Shown here: positions 16,951-26,366 of the stretch, in pieces
Position numbering within the stretch: the stretch's first letter is position 1
How the letters are laid out: each line of letters begins with the position of its first letter
Source: Sinorhizobium mexicanum
GTDB taxonomy: Bacteria > Pseudomonadota > Alphaproteobacteria > Rhizobiales > Rhizobiaceae
Direction of reading: 5' to 3'
Length of the DNA: 64,000 bases
Assembly (NCBI RefSeq): GCF_013488225.1
Contig: NZ_CP041241.1
Coordinates: 1,550,001 to 1,614,000, forward strand
Program-made: the position numbers and the translations under genes
The notes under the pieces: generated by a model
What the model was told of the DNA's origin: nothing
Database searches by the model: none
What the model saw: only the letters and a program-made list of their open reading frames with translations

Positions 16951-18948
16951 TCACGACGCTGTGCGGATGCGCCCGAAAGCGCGCAGCAACAGGTTTACCG
17001 AAACCGCGACCCTGTCGATTTCGGCAATGTCCCGGGAATAACGCCCGGTATAGAGCTTGACGATCATCTTGTCGCGTTCCACTCCATGCAGATCGAAGTG
17101 GAGATGGAGGTAGTAACGCCGCGCATCGCCCGAGCGGGTAATGTCCCCGCGTCTCTGCGTCACCTGCCTTAGATCGGCCTCGAGCGGCGCGAAGCCTTCA
17201 AGATCGAGCATGACGCGAGTCGATTTGAACCTGGTGTTGGCTGGAACCGCAACCACAGCCTTGTCGAGCGATAGACTGACCAGGCGCCCTGCAACGCCCT
17301 CAACCGCAACCGCCTCGTCGAGTTTGAAGGCCTGAAGGAGGCGCCGCGGCTTCTCGAAACAGATCAGTGAGGCGATCACAAGCACGACGATGTTGATCCC
17401 GGACCAGAAAGCCGCGATCGTCGAAAAGCTGCCGCGCGTGTGCGCGGTTTCGGGAACGATGTTGATCAGGAGGCCGAGTGCCGTCACGACGATGAAGGCC
17501 GCAATCCAGGTGAACGTATAAGCGTCGAAAGCGCTCTCCTCGTTACCGCTGCCTTTGGGGGTTACCTTGAAGGGTTTGCCGAATGGCCGCACGAGACTTG
17601 AAAGAACCGTTGGCAGCATGCGGAATGTGGCAAAGGTGCCGACCGCGGTGGAGACTAGCGGCAGGTAGCGGGTTGGTGTGATCCATAACATCAGCAGGAA
17701 ATAGGCGACCAGCACCGGTACCTGATTGGAAACATAGTCGGTGACGTCCGTAAAATAGAGCGGCAGGGCGCCGAACCAAAGGTAGACGATTGGCACCGCG
17801 AGTACGCTAAAGCGGACCAGATATTGTACCAGCCAGGACATGGGGAGGAACATGATCCGCTGGAAGAGCGATAGTCCAGGCCCGCGCACCGGGCCATTAT
17901 GCAGGTAGAGTGTCTGGATGCCGCCTTGGCACCAGCGTTCGCGTTGAACGAAATAGCCGGCCAGGTTCTCGGCCGCCAGGCCCATTGACAACCGCTCGTT
18001 GAGGTAGCGGGTCTTATAGCCTCTGTTGAGCATCGAGAGCGTGGTCAGCAGGTCCTCGGTGATTGACTCGGTCGGGAATCCCCCGATGACATCGATCGCC
18101 TTGCGGCGGGCGATAGAACAGGAACCGCAACAGAAACTCACATCCCAGCCATCACGGCTTGGCGCGATCTCATCGAAGAACAGGCGCTGCTCGTCCGGCC
18201 AGATATTTTCCAGGCCAAGGTTGGACTGTACCGGATCAACGTTGAAGAAATGCTGCGGCGTCTGCACGATGCCGATCGCCTCATCCGAGAAGAACGGCAA
18301 TGTCCGCCTGAGGAAGTTGCGGTAAGGTACGAAATCCGCGTCGAACACAGCGATGAAATCGCCGGAACTGACGCGCAAGCCATTGTTCATGTTGCCGGCC
18401 TTGGCGTGGGCATTGTCGCTTCGGGTCACATGGACCGCGCCGCGCCCTTCGCAGAAGGACTTTAGCCATTCGCGGCGGCCGTCGTCGAGCACATAAACGG
18501 TGAGCTTGTCCTTTGGATAGTCGAGCGCCAGCGCCCCGACGATCGTCCTTTCCAGAACGTCCAGAGGCTCATTGTAGGTTGGTATGAAAACGTCGACAGT
18601 CGGTAGCTGCCTTGCACTTCCCGCGAAGAACACGCGTGCCAGCCTGTCCGCCTCGGTGCTGCGGTCGACGTAGCGGCTCATCAGGACGAGGAACAGCAGG
18701 ACCTCCGAGAAAGCGAGGACCTCGACGGTGAACATAAACCAGACCCAGTAGAAGTTGGCGCCATCATTGGGATGGGGAAGAACGGTCTCGAAAAAACGCC
18801 ATGCCAGATAACGCAAAGCGACGGCGGCAACGAAGGCGCAGGTGGTCGCTCGCGCCCACGTCCGATGGCGCGACCAGTTGGACGGCCCGAGAAGAAAGAA
18901 GGCGATGACCAGAAAGGTCGGGGCGAGCGCTAGAAGAGACTGAACCAC
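16951..18948 (-). CDS. bgsA: Cellulose-synthase-like glycosyltransferase, mixed-linkage glucan synthase
   Basis: A processive family 2 glycosyltransferase of about 665 residues. It has N-terminal membrane helices and a GT2 core with VLDDGRR, FDADF (DxD, near 200), TED (ITEDLL, near 295) and QRERW (near 335), a set of C-terminal membrane helices, and a cytosolic tail of about 140 residues without a recognisable PilZ motif. In S. meliloti, BgsA makes a linear (1-3)(1-4)-beta-glucan when cyclic-di-GMP binds this tail. It follows bgsB and overlaps it, as in that locus. The start is uncertain: the GTG chosen follows CAAAGG, another GTG lies 15 bases upstream, and the far longer frame is only read-through of bgsB sequence. 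The motifs are intact. Confidence 0.85.
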   Translation of the reverse strand: MVQSLLALAPTFLVIAFFLLGPSNWSRHRTWARATTCAFVAAVALRYLAWRFFETVLPHPNDGANFYWVWFMFTVEVLAFSEVLLFLVLMSRYVDRSTEADRLARVFFAGSARQLPTVDVFIPTYNEPLDVLERTIVGALALDYPKDKLTVYVLDDGRREWLKSFCEGRGAVHVTRSDNAHAKAGNMNNGLRVSSGDFIAVFDADFVPYRNFLRRTLPFFSDEAIGIVQTPQHFFNVDPVQSNLGLENIWPDEQRLFFDEIAPSRDGWDVSFCCGSCSIARRKAIDVIGGFPTESITEDLLTTLSMLNRGYKTRYLNERLSMGLAAENLAGYFVQRERWCQGGIQTLYLHNGPVRGPGLSLFQRIMFLPMSWLVQYLVRFSVLAVPIVYLWFGALPLYFTDVTDYVSNQVPVLVAYFLLMLWITPTRYLPLVSTAVGTFATFRMLPTVLSSLVRPFGKPFKVTPKGSGNEESAFDAYTFTWIAAFIVVTALGLLINIVPETAHTRGSFSTIAAFWSGINIVVLVIASLICFEKPRRLLQAFKLDEAVAVEGVAGRLVSLSLDKAVVAVPANTRFKSTRVMLDLEGFAPLEADLRQVTQRRGDITRSGDARRYYLHLHFDLHGVERDKMIVKLYTGRYSRDIAEIDRVAVSVNLLLRAFGRIRTAS

Positions 18949-20162
18949 AGGCCTTTGATCCACTGCGTGAGCCGGACGTTGTGTTTGGCGATGCGCACTT
19001 GCGCCGAGCGCCCCACCTGGCAGAAATTGCCGAAGTCCGTGTTCAGTGCCGACGGTTGAAGCAGGATGCGAATCCGGGCGTTGCGCTCGTCCGTTTCCGG
19101 CTCGTTGGCAGCAAGGGAATCCTTTTCGGCGACGGCCGACGAGCCCTTGAGCGCTTGCACCTGTCCCTTGAAGACTTCGCCGCGTCCAAAGAGCCGGACC
19201 TCCGCCGCGCGGCCGGGATAGATCTCGTCGTAATCGACCTCGGGAACGAGAATGTCGACGAACAGTTCGCGGCAATCAAGGACGCGCATCATCTCGTTGT
19301 TCAAGACGACATTCGATCCGCCTACGATACTCCTCGCCCACACAACGCCGTCGAACGGTGATGGAATTGTTGCCGATTCGAGACTGCGAACGCGCTTGTC
19401 TTCTTCGATCATTTGCTGTTCGGTCTGACTTGCTCGCGTCCTGTTCTCGGCAATGCGGGTATTGAGATCATTGATGCGGACAATCACCTCGTCCTGGCGC
19501 TGACGGGAATATGGAACATCGTTCTGGCCATCGCCGACGACAAATATCCCCTGCCGCACGGCGTCCAGGCGTTGCTGCAGCAATTCCACGGTCAGATTGC
19601 TGATCTCGAGTTCGCCGCCGGTGGCAGCGCCGGCCGCCTCGGCAGCCTCGACCATCTTACGGGTAAATATTCCCTTCGACTCCAGCTCTTGCCGACGGTC
19701 GAGATCCACCTTTGCCACCACATCCTGGGCACGCGATACCTCGACACGCTTCCGCAGTATTCGAAGCTCCCTTTCCAGGCTGGAGATGGTGGCGCTCTGG
19801 AAGACCGAAAGCCGTTCGGCAAGCTGATTACGCAGGCCCATAAGCTCATCGCGTTCCTGCTCCAGCGCCGTGACGCGATCGAGGGCAGTCCGGTGTTCGG
19901 CATGCAGCGACGCCAGAACGGTCCGGTTGACGCGTTCGTTGCGAATTTTTGCAAGTGTTTCGCCCTCGGCTACCGGCGTCCCGATCCGCGGCGGCACCCC
20001 AGCAATCTCGCCGTCAATCGGCGCATTTATGGTTGCGAAACGCGCATTGACGGTGCCATCCAGGCTGGTGAAGCCGGTCAATCCCGGCAGCAGCACGATG
20101 GCGACAAGCAGGAGCAGCAGAATGCCGACCGTGATGCGTGTGATGCGATGATTCAGGATCAT
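18930..20162 (-). CDS. bgsB: HlyD-like membrane fusion protein, BgsB
   Basis: A 410-residue membrane-fusion/adaptor protein. One N-terminal membrane helix (VGILLLLLVAIVLLPG) precedes a biotinyl-lipoyl-like half (NAPIDGEIAGVPPRIGTPVA), long coiled coils at about residues 75-255 and the second half (IPSPFDGVVWARSIVGGSNV), then a beta-barrel domain. Such proteins span the periplasm and couple an inner-membrane machine to export. In S. meliloti, BgsB is required with BgsA for mixed-linkage glucan production. It is first in the pair, overlaps bgsA, and starts with an ATG after a GAGGCGG site. It is transcribed divergently from the GGDEF-EAL gene across a 380-base gap. The name rests on architecture and gene order. 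Confidence 0.82.
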   Translation of the reverse strand: MILNHRITRITVGILLLLLVAIVLLPGLTGFTSLDGTVNARFATINAPIDGEIAGVPPRIGTPVAEGETLAKIRNERVNRTVLASLHAEHRTALDRVTALEQERDELMGLRNQLAERLSVFQSATISSLERELRILRKRVEVSRAQDVVAKVDLDRRQELESKGIFTRKMVEAAEAAGAATGGELEISNLTVELLQQRLDAVRQGIFVVGDGQNDVPYSRQRQDEVIVRINDLNTRIAENRTRASQTEQQMIEEDKRVRSLESATIPSPFDGVVWARSIVGGSNVVLNNEMMRVLDCRELFVDILVPEVDYDEIYPGRAAEVRLFGRGEVFKGQVQALKGSSAVAEKDSLAANEPETDERNARIRILLQPSALNTDFGNFCQVGRSAQVRIAKHNVRLTQWIKGLWFSLF

Positions 20163-20542
20163 ATGGACCGCCTCTACTCACTGCCTCGGCGGCGCGGATT
20201 GCGACGGTGCTCCGTTGCCAGTGGCACAACCGTTACTAGCGTCATGCCACTTCGAACTAAAGCCGCCTCCTCGCTTTACACCTACCACGTGTTCAGGATT
20301 CATCCCCCCTTCACGTCGAGCAACCCTTAAAATTGACTGTTTCAATAGTGATTCTGTGGAAATCGGGGCTGTCTCACCGGCTGAGCGGCATTGACCGAGA
20401 CACCTTCCGCGATAATTGTGAGCGAACGCTCCGTTGGAGGGTGACACAGAGCTGGTCGAAGTTGTGCTAGGTAAGAATCGGCCGTCTGCCGCTCAGTCAA
20501 GACGACAGACCATTTTGAGTGAGACACAAGAGGAGGACAAGG
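20163..20542. promoter_or_regulatory. Divergent promoter region, bgsBA / GGDEF-EAL operon
   Basis: About 380 bases separating bgsB from the GGDEF-EAL operon. No convincing gene is present, though small minus-strand frames occur. It must contain both promoters. In S. meliloti the bgsBA promoter is controlled by the quorum-sensing regulator ExpR; I could not pick out an ExpR box here with confidence. Confidence 0.5.
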
Positions 20543-22231
20543 ATGCCGGACGCGGATGCGGCGATGTCTGTTTCATCTTCCGCTGAGAGCCACCTTCCCG
20601 CCAATACCGACGAGCTCGTCTCTTTGTACGATGAGAGCTTCCACCTCGTCGACTGTTCGGCAGAACACAGGAAGACATACGCCATCGACTCGCTCATCGA
20701 GACAACGCTCTGGCACATCTATCCCGAGCTGCTGGCGCCCGGTCCGCAGTCCGCCGTCGAATTCGTCGTTGGAAGCGGACTGCCGCGAACCGTCGAGATC
20801 GCCGATGCGGCGACGGGAAATCGCCGTACACTCATGATCTTTCGCAGTGGTCACGGTATCGGGATCATCGAAGCCGAAAGGAGGTACCACCAGGCGTCCA
20901 ACCAAAGCGAGAGCGATCGGGCGCTCCTGTTGCACCAGGCAACACACGACGTCTTGACCGGTCTGCCGAACCGTCGACGGTTCAGCGATCAGCTACGCAG
21001 CGCACTGCCGGTGGCAAACGGTGCGCGGCTGGCCCTGATGCAAATCGATCTCGATGATTTCAAGCCAATCAACGACACGTTAGGACACGGCGCCGGCGAC
21101 GCCGTTCTCAAAATGGCGGCGGAACGGATCAGGGGGGTGCTCGGGGAACGGGAACTCGCCTACCGGTTGGCCGGCGACGAATTCGCCGTCATTCAATGGA
21201 GGACCGATCAACCCAAAGAGGCCGAGCGTTTGGCCGACGCGCTGGTGAATGCCTTCCAAGCACCCTTCACTGTCGAGGGCATTAATGTCTTCGTCGGGGC
21301 AAGTGTTGGAATTGCCGTCGCTCCGGCAGACGGAAACGAGATCGAGCAGTTGATGAAGGCTGCCGACATTGCACTCTATGCGGCAAAGAAGGACGGCCGC
21401 GGGCGGGCGCGGACGTTCACCCGCTCCATGCTCATTGTGCTCGAGCAGCGCGAAATGCTGCGGCGAAGCCTGCGCACCGCCCTCTCCGAGGGGCAATTCT
21501 TCATCGAATACCAGCCGCTCATGAGGTCATCGTCTTCGGTCGCGGGCTTCGAAGCGCTTTTGCGATGGAGGCACCCGCTGATCGGCATTATCCCGCCGAA
21601 TGTCTTCATTCCAATGGCGGAAGCGGACGGGCTGATGAGCGAAATAGGTCAATGGCTGCTGGAGCGCGCCTGCCGGGCAGCAGCGACCTGGCCATCCCAC
21701 TTCACAGTCGCGGTCAATCTCTCACCGGCCGAATTCCTGCACGAGGGTCTTACGGATCGCGTGGCGCAAACGCTCGATTTGGTTGGAATCCGCGCCGACC
21801 GTCTTGAGCTCGAAATTACCGAGTCGGTGCTGCTGGAGCGAACAACCAACAATCTCGATACGCTCAACACCCTGAACGTGCTGGGTGTGCAGATTTCGCT
21901 GGACGATTTCGGCACTTACTATTCCTCACTCAGCTACCTCAAGAATTTCCCTTTTGACACGATCAAGATCGATCAGTATTTCATCAAAGATCTCGAGAGA
22001 GATGAGAAGAGCCAGACGATCGTGCGCTCCATCATAGCGCTCGCCCATGGCCTCGGCATGCACGTTACAGCCGAAGGGGTGGAGACCAGGGGCCAGGCCG
22101 CCTGGCTCCAGAACGAGGGCTGCGATCGCCTGCAGGGGCATCTCCTCGGTTTCCCCATGCCCGCAGAGGCAATCGGCGAGTTTCTCCGCAAGTCGCCGTC
22201 GGCTTCTGTGGCAGGCGTTTTGCGAACGTGA
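20543..22231 (+). CDS. GGDEF-EAL protein with degenerate AGDEF motif
   Basis: About 562 residues: an N-terminal PAS-like segment (residues 10-130, ELVSLYDESFHLVDCSAEHR), then GGDEF and EAL domains. The signature is AGDEF (RLAGDEFAVI, near 210), a variant found in some active cyclases. The upstream DLDDFKPINDTLGH is normal. The EAL domain keeps EALLRW (near 337), NLSP, EITES, KID and the glutamate in EGVET, but DDFGTGYSS is changed to DDFGTYYSS (near 454). It may make or degrade cyclic-di-GMP. The ATG follows GAGGAGGACAAGG. It is first in a same-strand series with the partner-switching genes and divergent from bgsBA, which suggests local cyclic-di-GMP supply or control. Confidence 0.88.
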   Translation: MPDADAAMSVSSSAESHLPANTDELVSLYDESFHLVDCSAEHRKTYAIDSLIETTLWHIYPELLAPGPQSAVEFVVGSGLPRTVEIADAATGNRRTLMIFRSGHGIGIIEAERRYHQASNQSESDRALLLHQATHDVLTGLPNRRRFSDQLRSALPVANGARLALMQIDLDDFKPINDTLGHGAGDAVLKMAAERIRGVLGERELAYRLAGDEFAVIQWRTDQPKEAERLADALVNAFQAPFTVEGINVFVGASVGIAVAPADGNEIEQLMKAADIALYAAKKDGRGRARTFTRSMLIVLEQREMLRRSLRTALSEGQFFIEYQPLMRSSSSVAGFEALLRWRHPLIGIIPPNVFIPMAEADGLMSEIGQWLLERACRAAATWPSHFTVAVNLSPAEFLHEGLTDRVAQTLDLVGIRADRLELEITESVLLERTTNNLDTLNTLNVLGVQISLDDFGTYYSSLSYLKNFPFDTIKIDQYFIKDLERDEKSQTIVRSIIALAHGLGMHVTAEGVETRGQAAWLQNEGCDRLQGHLLGFPMPAEAIGEFLRKSPSASVAGVLRT

Positions 22232-22305
22232 GTGGATAAGCACGAGAAGCGGCTCAACTGCCTTGGAACATCACGTCAGGTTTTGCATGCGGAGGAGGAA
22301 GTTAG

Positions 22306-22824
22306 ATGGACGCAGCTGAGAAGGAGGCGCCAGAATCCGCGTTCGAAGCCCTGCTTCAGTTCGACATGGAGATGGGAGCCTTTCTTTCGGACTGGCACCA
22401 TTGCGATCAGTTGGCGAGCTTCATGGCGCGGATGATCAGCCACAATCGGACGGATCCAGTCCGCCATTCGAATTTCTTTTCTTCCGCTCTCAATGAGCTC
22501 CTGGAGATGTCATTCCGCGGCGGTTCTCCTGACGGGCGGATCGGCTGCGCCGTTTATAGGCGCGGCCCGACGGAGCGGGTGAAGCTCACTTTCCCGTGCC
22601 CGCCTGGTCAGAGGCAATTCTATCGAGAGGCGGTGTCGAAAACCCGAAAAGGCAACGCCTACGCACGGTATCTCGATGCCATCTCGACGGATCTCGCGCC
22701 GAGCCGGGATGCCGTTCTTCTGGACCTGGCGATCAACTTTGATGCGGAGGTCAGGCTGGAGGAGAACGATCCGCCGTCGATTACGCTGGTCGTAGACTTG
22801 CCTCTCGAGGGAATAGTGAGTTGA
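22306..22824 (+). CDS. Degenerate anti-sigma-kinase-like protein (Slr1658/SiaB-type)
   Basis: A 172-residue cytosolic protein that aligns by eye with the kinase-like gene at 26367. Both share W-x-HC near the start, then a helix with NELLE here and [10 protein letters not shown] there. The N-box asparagine (ENA) is lost here, and no glycine-rich ATP lid is visible, so it is probably a non-catalytic or altered paralogue of a GHKL/SpoIIAB-type kinase; the Slr1658/SiaB group is the nearest fit. It would bind a STAS partner. The ATG follows GGAGGAGGAAGT. Its stop codon overlaps the TTG start of the next gene, so the two are translationally coupled. The family call is moderate. Confidence 0.65.
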   Translation: MDAAEKEAPESAFEALLQFDMEMGAFLSDWHHCDQLASFMARMISHNRTDPVRHSNFFSSALNELLEMSFRGGSPDGRIGCAVYRRGPTERVKLTFPCPPGQRQFYREAVSKTRKGNAYARYLDAISTDLAPSRDAVLLDLAINFDAEVRLEENDPPSITLVVDLPLEGIVS

Positions 22825-24005
22825 GCACCGCAGCCCTAGCCCTTTCCGCCCCCTTCAAGGTGGAATTCGACCCGAACAGCCAGGAGTTTTCGCTTTCCGG
22901 GGTAATTCGACCTCGCTCGGTCGACGAAATCGCCGCGAGCATTTCGATGCTGAGAGAGGTGATCGATGAGGTGCGGGGCGTCCTCTACGTTAACGTGAAA
23001 CGCCTGGTTCAGATGAACAACACGGCCTTTCATGCTTTCGCGCGCGTGGTTCTCGACGCATGCCGTTCAAGATCGGACATCCGCTTCGTGGTCGTGACCT
23101 CAAGTGTCGTGGGTTGGACCGAACGCATGTTCGGGCACTTGAACAAGATCGAGCCGCAGGTCACGGTCGAGGTTTACGACTCCAAGTTCTATCCCGGCCA
23201 GAGCTTCGTAGAGGATACGAGTTTCATTCCGATACTGCGCACGCAGACGAAGATGACCTGGCGCCACGAGCGCGCTATCCTGCCTCGCCACGGTATGCGA
23301 TCTGGGATCGCCATGGCTGACATTTGCTGCGGCATCGGCGATTTTGCCATGCTTGTCCGCAAAGAATTCCAGCCAGCGCGCATTGTCGCCCTCGACCATT
23401 CGAGGGCAAGCCTTGCCTATGCACGCGACGTCGCTGCAGGGTTCGGCATCACCGATATCGAATACACCTACGGCGACGCGTCCGAGATGCTGCTCGAGGA
23501 CAATCAATTCGATTTCGTGACCTGCCGGCATTCACTGCAGATATTCAACCAGCCGGACGTGCTCCTGAAGGAGCTCCATCGGATCTTGAAGCCAGGCGGA
23601 CGCGTGTATGTCACCAACGAGAAGAATTCGCACTGCCTCGGCGAACCGCGATCACAAAGCATTCAGTGGACTTATGAGGAAGTTGCCAGGCTGTTCAGCC
23701 ATTTCGAGATGGATGTCGAACTCGGCCCAAAGAGCAGGCGCTATCTTGCCGACGCGGGATTCGACGATATCATCGTCGAATCGTTCATGGTAACCAATCT
23801 CGACGGAGACGCGCAGGACTTCGCCGACATCATTGCCGCCTGGGAGAATGTTTATGCCGGGGAGATGGCAGTGAAACGCGGCGATCCTCCCGAGTTCATC
23901 GAACGTTTCCGCCAGGGCTTCCGGGATCACATCTTCGCGGCTCTTCACCCGAAGGGTTACGCCGGTTGGCCGATCTGGGCGGCTTCAGGGCGCAAACCAC
24001 TATGA
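22821..24005 (+). CDS. STAS-like domain fused to SAM methyltransferase
   Basis: 394 residues with two parts. Residues 15-120 match the small STAS gene at 26941 almost column by column; the phospho-acceptor loop is MNNTAF (T68), where the small protein has LNSSG. Residues 150-330 form a class I methyltransferase: motif I MADICCGIGDFA (near 166), acidic LDHSRAS, then GDAS and DFVTCRHSLQIF, as in UbiE/COQ5-like enzymes. The product would be a methyltransferase steered by phosphorylation of its own STAS domain. The substrate is unknown. The start is a TTG overlapping the previous stop with GAGGGAATAG upstream. It overlaps the phosphatase gene at its end. I know of no characterised protein with this layout. 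Confidence 0.8.
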   Translation: MSTAALALSAPFKVEFDPNSQEFSLSGVIRPRSVDEIAASISMLREVIDEVRGVLYVNVKRLVQMNNTAFHAFARVVLDACRSRSDIRFVVVTSSVVGWTERMFGHLNKIEPQVTVEVYDSKFYPGQSFVEDTSFIPILRTQTKMTWRHERAILPRHGMRSGIAMADICCGIGDFAMLVRKEFQPARIVALDHSRASLAYARDVAAGFGITDIEYTYGDASEMLLEDNQFDFVTCRHSLQIFNQPDVLLKELHRILKPGGRVYVTNEKNSHCLGEPRSQSIQWTYEEVARLFSHFEMDVELGPKSRRYLADAGFDDIIVESFMVTNLDGDAQDFADIIAAWENVYAGEMAVKRGDPPEFIERFRQGFRDHIFAALHPKGYAGWPIWAASGRKPL

Positions 24006-26362
24006 GTGATCTCGGTGATCAGACCAAGCGCCTGGGTCTTCGCTCGTTCCGCGCCAAGTTCGTTCTCGTCGTCGGCGGGGCGGTGCTCTTCGACCTGCTC
24101 GTCACCGGCGGGCTGGCGCTCTGGAACGTGCAGAGGCTTTCCCGCGACGCCGCGGCGGAGGTCGGGCGTGGCCTGGAAGACGCGAGCCAGGACTTTATCC
24201 GCTCCTACGCCGAGACAACCGCGGCCCGCGTCAACCTGCTTCTTAATCAGGTTCACTCGGACGTCGGCACACTGGCAGGCGTCCTCCAGGAGCAGATCGA
24301 TCGACCGGTGAGAAAATCCGAAATCGGCGACGCAATGGCGCGCGGGGCGCCAGGGGCCGTTACGGTCGCATACGACCAGAAGGGCGGGTGGGCTCAGAAT
24401 CTGCCTGGCCCTTTGTCGGTCGTAAGCGTCTGGGGATATCTCCTCGACGCGAACCACGTTCCCCTTCCCGACGTACAGACGGATATCGAGAACAGCGCGG
24501 TCCTTGATCTCGTCGCGCCAAGCCTTCTTGCAAACGGTCAGTCGAAGCTGCAGATGTACTACATCGGCCCCAAGGAGCGGCCGATCTTCAGGACGGCGCC
24601 CTACACGGATCAGGCCCAGACCTTCGACAAGCTTTATCCTGGCCACAACAATTCGGAGTTCTGGTCGTTCTTCTTTCCCGGTCTCTACGAATCGTGGGAC
24701 GGATGGGCGCGCGATCCCGAAACGCGTCCTGTGGGGTTCGACACCACCCAGACGGCGCCCTACACGGACGCAATCACCGGCAAGCTCATCGTCAGCTTCT
24801 TCCAACCGCTGTGGTCACGCGACCGGATGCGGGTGGCCGGCGCCGCCGGAGCGGATATCACGCTCGACCAGCTGGCGGAGATCGTCGAGAATGTCAAGGT
24901 CGCCGACAACGGCTTCGGTTTCCTAACAATGTCGGACGGCAACGTCGTGGCAATCAATCCGGTCGGAGAGAAAGTCATCGGTCTTCGGGCATCGAGCGCT
25001 GCAGGCAGCGAAGGTGTAACGGGTCTCGATCGTTCGCTGCGCAGAAGCATACAGCCGGCGATCGCGCAATTGCCCTTGGGCGAGGACGGATTGCTCAGGC
25101 ACATCCTCCTTGATGAAAACGGCGAAAGGGTGCCCTACCTCGTCGTCTTGAAACAGTTGCAGCCGACGAATCTTTGGGTTTCCGGACCGGTTCGCCGCGA
25201 AAACATGATGCTCGGTATCGTCGTACCGGAACGGGAGATCTATGCGTCGCTGTTTGCTGCCCAAGCAGGAATCTCCGAGGCGACGAACAGGATCGTGATC
25301 TACCAGATCCTGGCGCTCCTTGTGTCACTATGTTTCGTCATCGCCGCCGTATTCGCCATATCCAAACGGATCACCGGTGGCATCAGTGCACTTGCCGATG
25401 CCGCCAAACGCATCCAAGCCAAGGACTATTCCGTCAGGGTCGATATCCCAACGCGCGACGAGGTCGGAGAGGCGGGCGCAGCCTTCAACCGGATGGCGGA
25501 GCAGATCAGCTTCCATACCGAGAATCTCGAGCAACTCGTCGAGGATCGAACGAAGGAGATCGAAGACGCTAACCTGCAGATCTCAGCATTGAACCAACAG
25601 CTGCGCAGTGAAAATTTGCGCCTTGGCGCCGAACTGGCGGTCGCCCGTCGCATCCAGATGATGGTCTTGCCGAAGGCCGGTGAACTTGAGGAGATCGCGG
25701 ATCTGGAGATCGCCGCCTACATGCGGCCGGCGGACGAGGTCGGCGGCGATTATTACGACGTCTTGAAAAACGGAAAGCGCCTGAAGATCGGGATCGGCGA
25801 CGTGACCGGACACGGTCTCGAGAGCGGCGTTTTGATGCTGATGGTTCAATCTGTCGCGCGGGCACTGCAGGAAGCCGGCGAGATGGATCCTTCCCAATTC
25901 CTCAACCGCGTCAATCGCGCCATCTACAAGAATCTCGTCAGGACCAGCACCGACAAGCATCTCTCGCTGGCTTTCCTTGACTACGACGGCGCGCGCATGA
26001 CGCTCTCTGGCCAGCACGAAGAGCTGATTGTGGTCAGGAATCTTGGAAACGTGGAGCGAATAGACACCCTCGACCTCGGGCTGCCGATCGGGTTGGAGCC
26101 AGACATTTCACCCTTCGTGGCAACCCGCGACATCTCGTTTGGCCGCGGGGATATGATCATTCTCCACACTGACGGAGTAACGGAGGCGGAGAACAGGAAC
26201 GGCGAACTCTTTGGTATCGAAAGGCTTTGCGAGAGCGCCCGTCGGCACTACGGCCGAAGCGCCGAGGATGTCAAATCCGGCATCATCGAAGATCTGATGA
26301 CACATATCGGCACGCAGAAGATCCATGACGATATCACGCTGGTGGTGATGAGACACAGGTGA
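24002..26362 (+). CDS. Membrane PP2C/SpoIIE-type phosphatase with HAMP (SiaA/RsbU-like)
   Basis: About 786 residues. A membrane helix (18-42), a long periplasmic sensor region of Cache type, and a second helix (about 429-452) lead to a HAMP domain, a coiled coil, and a C-terminal SpoIIE/PP2C phosphatase (about 545-786). Metal-binding motifs are present: EVGGDYYD (near 578), DVTGHGLESG (near 600) and LHTDGVTEAEN (near 722). It would dephosphorylate a STAS protein in response to a periplasmic ligand, like RsbU of Bacillus or SiaA of Pseudomonas. The start ATG overlaps the stop of the STAS-methyltransferase gene, and the kinase gene follows four bases after its own stop, so this is a tight operon. 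Confidence 0.9.
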   Translation: MSDLGDQTKRLGLRSFRAKFVLVVGGAVLFDLLVTGGLALWNVQRLSRDAAAEVGRGLEDASQDFIRSYAETTAARVNLLLNQVHSDVGTLAGVLQEQIDRPVRKSEIGDAMARGAPGAVTVAYDQKGGWAQNLPGPLSVVSVWGYLLDANHVPLPDVQTDIENSAVLDLVAPSLLANGQSKLQMYYIGPKERPIFRTAPYTDQAQTFDKLYPGHNNSEFWSFFFPGLYESWDGWARDPETRPVGFDTTQTAPYTDAITGKLIVSFFQPLWSRDRMRVAGAAGADITLDQLAEIVENVKVADNGFGFLTMSDGNVVAINPVGEKVIGLRASSAAGSEGVTGLDRSLRRSIQPAIAQLPLGEDGLLRHILLDENGERVPYLVVLKQLQPTNLWVSGPVRRENMMLGIVVPEREIYASLFAAQAGISEATNRIVIYQILALLVSLCFVIAAVFAISKRITGGISALADAAKRIQAKDYSVRVDIPTRDEVGEAGAAFNRMAEQISFHTENLEQLVEDRTKEIEDANLQISALNQQLRSENLRLGAELAVARRIQMMVLPKAGELEEIADLEIAAYMRPADEVGGDYYDVLKNGKRLKIGIGDVTGHGLESGVLMLMVQSVARALQEAGEMDPSQFLNRVNRAIYKNLVRTSTDKHLSLAFLDYDGARMTLSGQHEELIVVRNLGNVERIDTLDLGLPIGLEPDISPFVATRDISFGRGDMIILHTDGVTEAENRNGELFGIERLCESARRHYGRSAEDVKSGIIEDLMTHIGTQKIHDDITLVVMRHR

Positions 26363-26366
26363 ACGG

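Noticed and set aside
16951..18948. Ordinary cellulose synthase BcsA
   Set aside because: No PilZ motif in the tail, no bcsB/C/Z neighbours, and an HlyD-like partner directly upstream point to the BgsA type.
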